DNA of 8,295 nucleotides from Gemmatimonadota bacterium. Lineage in GTDB: Bacteria; Latescibacterota; UBA2968; UBA8231. This document shows positions 1 through 5,323 of the stretch, one piece after another. The DNA is taken from contig VXZF01000222.1 of the NCBI GenBank assembly GCA_009845645.1, forward strand, positions 1-8,295, written 5' to 3'. The notes below the pieces were generated by a model. The model worked only from the letters and a program-made list of their open reading frames with translations. It searched no databases and was not told where the DNA came from. Both the position numbers and the translations under genes were made by a program. Every line of letters starts with the position of its first letter. Within the stretch, counting starts at the first letter, position 1.

Positions 1-434
1 GATTCCGAGCTGCACTGGCTAATGCCCCTTGGGGTGTGAATATGATGAGCATCTACACCCACCATATAGGATGGTGCGAAACGGGACAGGCACGCCTCGG
101 CGGCTCGCCGTGGGAGAACCGGGCTGCGTACATCGAGAACTCGCCTTTCTTCTACCTGGACCAAGTGTCTACTCCACTACTGCTCGTGTGTGGTACAGGG
201 GACCAGGAAGGTTCCAAGCAGGCCGAAGAGACGTTTGTCGCCCTGCGCCGACTTGGCAAGCGCGTCGAGCTACGGCTGTACAAAGACGAGCACCACGGCA
301 CGAGTGCTTGGTCCCGCGATGCTCTCGATGATCTGTGTCGGCGCGTCCTAGATTGGTTCAATTGTCATGTGGCTGAGGCGCAGTCCCATGAGCAGCTGAG
401 CAGCTTGTCTAAGAACACTTCTCAAAACCCATAG
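1..434 (+). CDS. S9-family (prolyl-oligopeptidase-like) alpha/beta hydrolase, C-terminal part
   Basis: The reading frame is open from the left edge (first full codon at nt 3) to a TAG at 432-434, so only the last 143 residues of a larger protein are seen. The fragment fits the end of an S9 catalytic domain: a GQ.RLGGSPWE stretch, then Y.ENSPFF and VSTPLLLVCGTGDQE. In this family the strand ending in G.D supplies the catalytic Asp. ALRRLGKRVELRLYKDEHHG follows, with the His of the DEHHG motif as the expected catalytic His. The nucleophile Ser (G-x-S-x-G) would lie just left of the window. The family cleaves peptides or esters, usually oligopeptides after Pro or other residues; the substrate cannot be read here. 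The final ~20 residues (SHEQLSSLSKNTSQNP region) are a polar tail. The stop codon overlaps the Shine-Dalgarno sequence of the next gene, 8 nt away, which argues for one operon and coupled translation. A dienelactone-hydrolase-like esterase is a less likely alternative. Confidence 0.85.
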   Translation, partial: FRAALANAPWGVNMMSIYTHHIGWCETGQARLGGSPWENRAAYIENSPFFYLDQVSTPLLLVCGTGDQEGSKQAEETFVALRRLGKRVELRLYKDEHHGTSAWSRDALDDLCRRVLDWFNCHVAEAQSHEQLSSLSKNTSQNP

Positions 435-442
435 GAGAGGAT

Positions 443-2074
443 ATGTGGCCGACGTTGCGAGACTTCCTGAGCGTGCCTGATGAACTTACGGGGAAAGGGG
501 TTCGCATTGCTGTTGTCGATGGGAATTTCCCAAGCCATCCCGATATCACTACCAACGAACAACGGACAACCTACAAAGTAATGGTGATGGAATCTGAACC
601 GCAGCCCAAGGTGTTTGAAGCGGAGCCTGGACCATGGAAAGGAGGCGCGCATGGGTTGTGGGCCGCGGCCGCGGCTGCTGGATCAGGTGCCGAATCGCAG
701 GGGCTATACCGGGGTATCGCCCCGGAAGCCGGTCTCTTTCTCGTTGCCGAATACTTCCCCGGCCAGAGTCAGAATCCTGAAAGGCGATATGCGGCACAAA
801 TTAAGGCCCTGGAATGGGTTCGGGATAACTGGAGAAAATACGAGATACGAGCTGTATTGTCGGCGCACAGATGTGGGATCGACTCAAGCCTTCTGCCTTG
901 GCAAACGGAACCAATACGCATCTTGTGTGAAGAAATAGCGGCCGATGGTCTGCTCGTAATGGCAGGGTCGGGGAATACATTTGACCGGACTGCCGGGCTT
1001 ACCGAACCTGCGGCCCCGTCGGTCTTTTCCGTTGGAGGGATCGCGATTTCCCCGGATGGGGACCTAGATCGGGCCGAAGCGTTTTTAGGGAGCCGGGGAA
1101 CGACCTTCGAAGGGAAATGGATTCCAGAGATTCTGGCACCTGCGGAGAACATTGTCCTTCCCCATGGAACCGATGAAGAGATCGAAAACCACTTTTACAG
1201 CAAGATAGACGATCTCCCCTGTCGCTATGCTCGCAGACTTGGCACATCGTTTTCGGGGCCGATCGCTCTTGGAGCCGCGGCCTGTGTGTGGCAGGCGCAT
1301 CCGAGTTGGACGGCTCTGGAGATGAAAACGGCCCTTGTCGCTTCGTCTATGAAGCGTCCACAGTGGTCGGACCTGCGCGCTGGTCTGGTTTCTGTTGAAG
1401 GTGCTTTGGCGATGGATGTGGCGGAGTACCCGCCCACGCCGGTAACGATCCCCTATCAAACTTGGTCGGAGTGGCGGAAAAGTTCGGTCGAATACCGGAT
1501 AGATCGACTCGGTGTCGGCGATTCTGATCAGGTAAAGGATGTCATCCTCTCTTTTGTTGGCGATGCACTTCCGGACGCGGTCCTGAAAACAATCAGTGAG
1601 TGTTTAAACCATACAAAACCTGAGGTTCGTGCCGCTACCCTATGTGCCCTAGCAAGCAAAACGTCCGAGGTGAATTCGGAGTACATCAAGGAAGGGTGCC
1701 GGGACGTTGCGCCGATTGTCCGGTCGGCGGCGGTACACTTGCTGCAAAATTGTCCAGCTTTGTGGTCTGAATGCGGCGCATCTCTCAGCGTCCTCTTCAA
1801 TGACCCGAGCCTAGATGTCCGCTATGTATCCATTCGCCTTGCCAGCAGAATGGCTCATCCGCGTTTTGTTAAAGAAATCGTCTCCGGTCTCGAAGGTGAC
1901 GCCCACATGGATCGAGTATGCCACTTCGGAGCCCGAAGAGATGCATTGGAAGCAATAACAGGACATCGCCTGCCGTTAAAGCCTCCTTACGTGGATGGAC
2001 ATCCTCATTATTCGGACGCGCTACGCGATGCACGAGTGGATCAGGCGCGTCGCTGGGAAGATTGGCTCCGCTAG
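443..2074 (+). CDS. Subtilisin-like (S8) serine protease with C-terminal HEAT-like repeats
   Basis: 543 residues. ATG at 443 is preceded by AGGAG (433-437), which overlaps the upstream stop. The catalytic triad of subtilases is readable: Asp26 in RIAVVDGNFPSHPDI, His70 in GGAHGLW, and Ser269 in GTSFSGP. The oxyanion Asn is probably N178 in MAGSGN. No signal peptide or typical propeptide precedes the Asp motif, so the enzyme appears cytoplasmic and not made as a classical secreted zymogen. A linker near residues 325-350 leads to an all-helical region (about 360-510) with HEAT-like units: LNHTKPEVRAATLCALAS, VAPIVRSAAVHLLQ and FNDPSLDVRYVSIRLAS. The end (ALEAITGH...ARRWEDWLR) resembles the TG...W..W capping motif seen at the end of many bacterial HEAT proteins (from memory). 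HEAT arrays usually bind other proteins, so this part may select substrates or control the protease. The gene probably shares an operon with the upstream S9 peptidase. Protease assignment is firm; biological role is unknown. Confidence 0.9.
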   Translation: MWPTLRDFLSVPDELTGKGVRIAVVDGNFPSHPDITTNEQRTTYKVMVMESEPQPKVFEAEPGPWKGGAHGLWAAAAAAGSGAESQGLYRGIAPEAGLFLVAEYFPGQSQNPERRYAAQIKALEWVRDNWRKYEIRAVLSAHRCGIDSSLLPWQTEPIRILCEEIAADGLLVMAGSGNTFDRTAGLTEPAAPSVFSVGGIAISPDGDLDRAEAFLGSRGTTFEGKWIPEILAPAENIVLPHGTDEEIENHFYSKIDDLPCRYARRLGTSFSGPIALGAAACVWQAHPSWTALEMKTALVASSMKRPQWSDLRAGLVSVEGALAMDVAEYPPTPVTIPYQTWSEWRKSSVEYRIDRLGVGDSDQVKDVILSFVGDALPDAVLKTISECLNHTKPEVRAATLCALASKTSEVNSEYIKEGCRDVAPIVRSAAVHLLQNCPALWSECGASLSVLFNDPSLDVRYVSIRLASRMAHPRFVKEIVSGLEGDAHMDRVCHFGARRDALEAITGHRLPLKPPYVDGHPHYSDALRDARVDQARRWEDWLR

Positions 2075-2174
2075 GACTGTCCAAGCAGCGCGTGAGGAAA
2101 TCAACCGGTGAGGGCATTCAGATCAACTACGAGAGGCTGCACGATAAAGGGCCGTCTCTATACCTGTCCAAACA

Positions 2175-2201
2175 AGGGACAACCACATCGGCCTTGTCCC
2201 T
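2175..2201. repeat. Inverted repeat, 8-bp arms, 11-nt loop
   Basis: AGGGACAA at 2175-2182 is exactly complementary to TTGTCCCT at 2194-2201. It lies about 100 nt after the protease stop codon. No T-run follows the right arm, so it is not a clear intrinsic terminator. It could be an mRNA 3'-end hairpin or a protein-binding site next to the candidate bor promoter; chance is also possible. Confidence 0.4.
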
Positions 2202-2203
2202 AC

Positions 2204-2232
2204 TTGAATAACCTTGGCACTTTGTCTATCCT
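2204..2232 (+). promoter_or_regulatory. Possible sigma70-type promoter for the Bor-like lipoprotein gene
   Basis: TTGAAT (2204-2209) and TATCCT (2227-2232) are separated by 17 bp, each matching four of six consensus bases. This would start transcription near 2239, about 45 nt before the ATG at 2286. The score is modest, and the only support is correct spacing and location in the 211-nt gap ahead of the gene. Confidence 0.3.
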
Positions 2233-2242
2233 ATCTCGTTCG

Positions 2243-2268
2243 CGGCCTAGGGGCCGATAATTTTTATC
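2243..2268 (+). other. Short GC hairpin followed by an AT-rich palindrome, possible weak terminator or leader hairpin
   Basis: CGGCC (2243-2247) pairs with GGCCG (2252-2256) around a TAGG loop, followed directly by ATAATTTTTATC. The last part also forms a GATAA-TTT-TTATC palindrome (2256-2268). This could be a weak intrinsic terminator for the protease operon. If the promoter at 2204-2232 is real, it is instead a hairpin in the lipoprotein mRNA leader. The two readings conflict and the sequence alone does not decide. Confidence 0.3.
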
Positions 2269-2285
2269 AACCCAAGGGGGTTAAA

Positions 2286-2741
2286 ATGATCAAGCGTTTG
2301 CAGGGAAATTTTCTCATAGTAGTCTTTTTCGGTCTGTTCCTTTTGGCCGGATGTTATCACGCGACCATTGATACTGGGCTTGCCCCGGGGCATAGGACGG
2401 TGGAGATGTGGAAGCATAGCTGGATATATGGTCTAGTGCCGCCGTCGGTGGTCGAAGCGCAGAGCGAGTGCGAAAATGGCGTAGCTAGGGTTGAGACACA
2501 GCAGAGTTTTATCAACGGATTAGTGAATGTGCTTACCGGTGGGATATACACGCCCATGACGGTAATAGTGACGTGTGCTGCTGACGATCTGTCCTCGGCG
2601 GCTGTGGATTCCGCGTCGGTTGTCACTGTGTCTTATGGCTCGGATTACGAAGAAATCATGGATGCCTTTGGCCAAGCCGCTGATAAGGCGGTGGCTGCTG
2701 AGCAACCCGCGTACGTGCAATTCAAGCGCGATTCACTATAA
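2286..2741 (+). CDS. Bor-family lipoprotein with C-terminal extension
   Basis: 151 residues from ATG 2286, chosen because AAGGGGG at 2274-2280 sits 5 nt upstream and because this start gives a proper lipoprotein signal. An in-frame TTG at 2214 would put a polar segment ahead of it. The signal is MIKR, a hydrophobic stretch, then LLAGC with the lipidated Cys at residue 23. Tyr at +2 (no Asp retention signal) suggests outer-membrane sorting. The mature domain matches the lambda Bor / Iss family: the VETQQSFINGL..VLTGGIYTP core (about 69-90) resembles Bor's ETQQTFVNGL...LGIYTP. Cys62 and Cys97 lie where Bor has its two Cys and may form a disulfide. Bor is known for serum resistance in enterobacteria; that role cannot be assumed here. 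About 50 residues after Cys97 (SSAAVDSASVV..., then an acidic/helical YEEIMDAFGQAADKAVAAE) are absent from the ~97-aa Bor. The gene seems monocistronic, ending at a strong terminator. Confidence 0.85.
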   Translation: MIKRLQGNFLIVVFFGLFLLAGCYHATIDTGLAPGHRTVEMWKHSWIYGLVPPSVVEAQSECENGVARVETQQSFINGLVNVLTGGIYTPMTVIVTCAADDLSSAAVDSASVVTVSYGSDYEEIMDAFGQAADKAVAAEQPAYVQFKRDSL

Positions 2742-2747
2742 CAATAA

Positions 2748-2798
2748 ACCGGCCTCTGCGTCATGTGTGACGACGCGGAGGCCGGTCATTAGCTTTTT
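2748..2798 (+). terminator. Strong intrinsic-type terminator between convergent genes
   Basis: ACCGGCCTCTGCGTC (2748-2762) pairs with GACGCGGAGGCCGGT (2772-2786): a 15-bp stem with a single U-G wobble and a 9-nt loop. A TTTTT tract lies at 2794-2798, after a 7-nt gap, with another T-run a little further on. The stem starts 7 nt after the lipoprotein stop codon. On the minus strand the same stem is followed by TTTATTGTT, so it may also stop transcripts from the opposing dehydratase gene. Confidence 0.8.
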
Positions 2799-2871
2799 GT
2801 CGATTTTTCCTACGCTTTCTCGGATCACCCTCCGTTGGTATGATCCCTAATCCTCATAGAACACCCGCGCC

Positions 2872-4002
2872 TTAAAATTCCACGTACGGTTCAGACTCAA
2901 TCGGCGTAAACGACTTCGGCGGATGTTGTTCCATAACATCCTCTCGCAAATCTACACCCCAACCCGGCCCTTCTGGTGGCACACAGTGCCCATCGATTAC
3001 TTCAATAGGTTGCGTCAGTACCTTGTTGTATCGATCAATGGACGACACGAAAATTTCCTGCATCAAACTGTTGTGAATGCACATGTCCAAATGCAAGCTG
3101 GCGATTGTTGAAATCGGCCCATTGGAATTGTGTGGGGCGACTGTCACGTAATACGTTTCAGCCATTGCGGCAATTTTCTTCAACTCGGTGATGCCGCCTG
3201 CATGACAGATATCCGGCTGAATAAGCCCGACCGCATTCAGTTCCAACAGGGCGCGAAAATCCCAGCGAGTGTATAGCTGCTCGCCCGTCGCAATGGGTAC
3301 ATTTACCTCGCAGGCAAATTGCGCTAGCGCTTCTGGATTATCCCACAAAATCGGCTCTTCCATCCATGCAATGTTATATGGCTCCAATTCCTGCGCCACT
3401 CGTCGTGCGCTCCATATATTCAGTCGTGCGCGAATGTCAATTCCTATTTCGGTTTGCGACCCGGCGGCTTCGCGCGCCGCTTCTACCAAGGCGACGCCGT
3501 GCTGAATGCGCTCGATGGTGGCCACCTGTGCGCCTCTAAAAGGGTAAAACTTCAACGCCTTATAGCCTTGATCTACTACCCGTTTTACGCCCTCGGCAAT
3601 CCCTTCAGGCGTGTTGTCCTTTCTCGGCCAGCCATTGGCGTACATGCGAATTTTGTCGTGTGACTTTCCTCCCAACAACTCGTACACTGGAACGCCCAAG
3701 GCTTTGCCTTTAATGTCCCACAGCGCCAGATCAATCGCACTAATCGCACTCGTCGTCACCGGGCCACCCGACCACGTCACGCGCCGATATAAAGAGGTCC
3801 AAATTCGCTCAATCTCAAACGGATTTTTGCCAATCAGAAAGCGCTTGAACGCCGCAAACTCGCCGAGCAATGCATCGTCTTTGTATTGCAAACTCGCCTC
3901 GCCCCAGCCGTGAATGCCGGCGTCGGTTTCGATTTTCACAAACATCCAATTGTTGGTCCCTTCCGATCCTATCCGCACCACCTGCAAGTCAGTAATTTTC
4001 AT
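2872..4002 (-). CDS. Enolase-superfamily (mandelate racemase/MLE) enzyme, galactonate dehydratase-like
   Basis: 376 residues, ATG at 4002 with GGAG (4009-4012) 6 nt upstream. The N-terminal capping domain (about 1-120, with AISAIDLALWDIKGK...G.PVYELLGG) is followed by the TIM barrel. Metal ligands are Asp189 (IDIRAR), Glu215 (MEEP) and Glu241 (GEQLYTR). Asp264 (QPD) and His291 (APHNSNGP) form the usual base dyad, and Glu316 is in LMQEI. Each lies exactly six positions after its counterpart in E. coli D-galactonate dehydratase as I recall it (D183, E209, E235, D258, H285, E310). Members abstract the proton alpha to a carboxylate and dehydrate acid sugars with Mg2+. The oddity is Arg191 where DgoD has catalytic His185, so the substrate or reaction may differ and I give no gene symbol. 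The coding sequence looks more AT-rich than the genes upstream. It begins 31 nt after the ATPase stop with no terminator between, so it may be read through from there. Confidence 0.88.
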   Translation of the reverse strand: MKITDLQVVRIGSEGTNNWMFVKIETDAGIHGWGEASLQYKDDALLGEFAAFKRFLIGKNPFEIERIWTSLYRRVTWSGGPVTTSAISAIDLALWDIKGKALGVPVYELLGGKSHDKIRMYANGWPRKDNTPEGIAEGVKRVVDQGYKALKFYPFRGAQVATIERIQHGVALVEAAREAAGSQTEIGIDIRARLNIWSARRVAQELEPYNIAWMEEPILWDNPEALAQFACEVNVPIATGEQLYTRWDFRALLELNAVGLIQPDICHAGGITELKKIAAMAETYYVTVAPHNSNGPISTIASLHLDMCIHNSLMQEIFVSSIDRYNKVLTQPIEVIDGHCVPPEGPGWGVDLREDVMEQHPPKSFTPIESEPYVEF

Positions 4003-4033
4003 TTTTTTCTCCGTTGTATGTTAGATAGTAGCT

Positions 4034-5263
4034 TCAGACTACACGCCACCACGGTGCGGCGAGTACGCGATCGGTAAGCCAGAACGTTTCTTCGCCATCG
4101 TAGAGAATGATTCCACGCTGCGCCATATCGGAGTACTCATCTAGGAATGTATGCAGATGTCGCACATCCCCGGGATGGACGCTAGCGGCGGCCTTCACCT
4201 CCACGGGCAGCAGACGCCGGCCCGTTTCAATGACGAAATCGACTTCGGCCCCCTTGGTCGTCCGCCAAAAGAGAATCTCTGTTCTTTCGACGCGAGTAGT
4301 CGCCCAAGCGAGTAGGTCGCAGAGCACTATGTTCTCTAGATGCGCGCCACGAGGATGCGCATCGCCCGCTAAGTGCAAAGCCAACCCGGTGTCGCCCCAG
4401 TAGAGTTTGGATGACTTGACCAGCCGTTTCGTCCTGTTGACAGAATAGGATGGCAGGCGCACCAGTTGGAACGACACCTCTAGCAAGTTGAGATATCGCT
4501 GCACTGTGGAAGGGGCAAGATATACGTCCCGAGCCAGGTCTGCTTGGTTTAACAGCCCTCCAACGCGCAGACAGGCTGCTGTCATCAACCTCCGCAGATC
4601 GGTGATGCCTTCGATGGCGGATAGACGCGGGATATCCCGCTCCAAATAGGTAGCTGAGTAGCCTTCAAACCATAGCCGCCGGTCGTCATCATCGCTCAAC
4701 TCATGGGCTGGGACGGGATAACCTCCGCGTCGAGCAAGGGCGATCCACGACTCTGCTTCGGCTGGTTCCGCGAGCAGCACATCCCGCCATGCAGTAGGAG
4801 GCGCATCTACGAGTTCCGGCCACAGACCAGGCCTAGCCAACCCGCGTTGCTCGCGACGGGTCATGGGCCAGAGCGTCAAGTAGCTAGCGCGGCCAGCCAG
4901 CGTTTCACCCACCTCCTTCATAAGCAGCAGATTCGCCGACCCAGTCAGGAGGAAACGGCCAGCAACCCGATCTTCGTCAACGAGGCGCTTGATGGCGAGT
5001 AGCACATGCGGCACCCGTTGCACTTCATCAAGCGTGATCTGCACGGCCCGAGCAGCAAGGGCATCTGGTTCGCGTTGGGCTTGTTCGAGGATGCCGTAAT
5101 CGTCTAGGGTGAAGTAAGATCGATCTGTCCCGATGGGATGCATGCGGGCGAGGGTGCTCTTGCCGGTCTGTCGTGCGCCAGTGAGAACAGTCACGGGCAT
5201 GACCCTCAGTGCCCGCTCCACACTCGCGGAAGCAAATCGAGGTAGCAGTCGATTCGTGTTCAT
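4034..5263 (-). CDS. AAA_14 / DUF4143 ATPase (COG1373 type) with C-terminal nuclease-like fold
   Basis: 409 residues from the ATG at 5261-5263. This start is preferred over GTG 5311 and ATG 5293 because both of those lie within or upstream of the promoter, and because the family normally begins shortly before the P-loop. Walker A is GARQTGKS (29-36), Walker B VQITLDEVQR with Asp79-Glu80, and a sensor-1-like FLLTGSAN lies at 104-111. The middle holds a winged-helix-like segment (about 235-265, NQADLARDVYLAPSTVQRYLNLLE). The DUF4143 C-terminus carries a PD-(D/E)XK-like signature: Glu310 in the helix, then Asp342 (GAEVDFV) and Glu355-x-Lys357 (LPVEVKA). Length fits the family. The molecular role of this widespread family is unsettled; proposals range from transcriptional control to mobile or defence elements. 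The gene has its own promoter embedded in an operator-like array and no visible Shine-Dalgarno, which sets it apart from its neighbours. It sits between the GGT-like and dehydratase genes. Confidence 0.9.
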   Translation of the reverse strand: MNTNRLLPRFASASVERALRVMPVTVLTGARQTGKSTLARMHPIGTDRSYFTLDDYGILEQAQREPDALAARAVQITLDEVQRVPHVLLAIKRLVDEDRVAGRFLLTGSANLLLMKEVGETLAGRASYLTLWPMTRREQRGLARPGLWPELVDAPPTAWRDVLLAEPAEAESWIALARRGGYPVPAHELSDDDDRRLWFEGYSATYLERDIPRLSAIEGITDLRRLMTAACLRVGGLLNQADLARDVYLAPSTVQRYLNLLEVSFQLVRLPSYSVNRTKRLVKSSKLYWGDTGLALHLAGDAHPRGAHLENIVLCDLLAWATTRVERTEILFWRTTKGAEVDFVIETGRRLLPVEVKAAASVHPGDVRHLHTFLDEYSDMAQRGIILYDGEETFWLTDRVLAAPWWRVV

Positions 5264-5315
5264 ATACCCATGATATGGGTGATAATCACCCATGTCAAGG
5301 GTGATTATCACCCAT
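5264..5315. promoter_or_regulatory. Phased palindromic operator array overlapping the ATPase promoter
   Basis: A perfect 19-bp palindrome, ATGGGTGATAATCACCCAT (5275-5293, centre 5284), is followed by GGGTGATTATCACCC (5299-5313, centre 5306, extended imperfectly to 5297-5315). A further inverted pair, ACCCAT-GAT-ATGGGT (5266-5280, centre 5273), overlaps the first. On the minus strand ATGGGT boxes begin at 5315, 5293 and 5271, exactly 22 bp apart, about two helical turns. The first two 22-bp units agree at 18 of 22 positions. The first palindrome fills the promoter spacer and the second abuts the -35. This is the layout of a cooperative repressor operator. The likely binder is unknown; the adjacent ATPase's winged-helix segment is one candidate. 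Confidence 0.8.
5270..5298 (-). promoter_or_regulatory. Near-consensus sigma70-type promoter of the DUF4143 ATPase gene
   Basis: Read on the minus strand, TTGACA (5293-5298, perfect -35) is followed by exactly 17 bp and TATCAT (5270-5275, five of six consensus bases). Only six bases separate the -10 from the ATG, so the predicted start of transcription is at about 5263, the A of the ATG itself. This implies a leaderless mRNA and supports the chosen start. The spacer is entirely occupied by a palindromic operator-like sequence, so a bound protein would block RNA polymerase. Confidence 0.75.
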
Positions 5316-5323
5316 AAAGAGAT

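Noticed and set aside
661..682. GC-rich alternating stretch encoding the Ala run after catalytic His70 of the subtilase, considered as a repeat or assembly artefact
   Set aside because: The frame stays open and the position corresponds to the helix after the HG motif, which is normally Ala-rich in subtilases.
1918..2211. Plus-strand open frame overlapping the protease end and the following gap
   Set aside because: Most of it overlaps the HEAT-region coding sequence in another frame, and the composition shows no family features.
2214..2285. Upstream TTG start for the Bor-like lipoprotein
   Set aside because: It would place 24 polar or mixed residues before the lipoprotein signal; ATG 2286 has a good AAGGGGG site and begins a proper signal peptide.
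2822..2845. GGATCA...TGATCC inverted repeat near the dehydratase stop, as a second terminator
   Set aside because: Only six base pairs with a 13-nt loop and no T-tract on the minus-strand downstream side; too weak to call.
5264..5311. Longer N-terminus for the DUF4143 ATPase starting at GTG 5311 or ATG 5293
   Set aside because: These codons lie upstream of or within the -35/-10 region and lack a Shine-Dalgarno sequence; the extra residues are just a translation of the operator palindromes.
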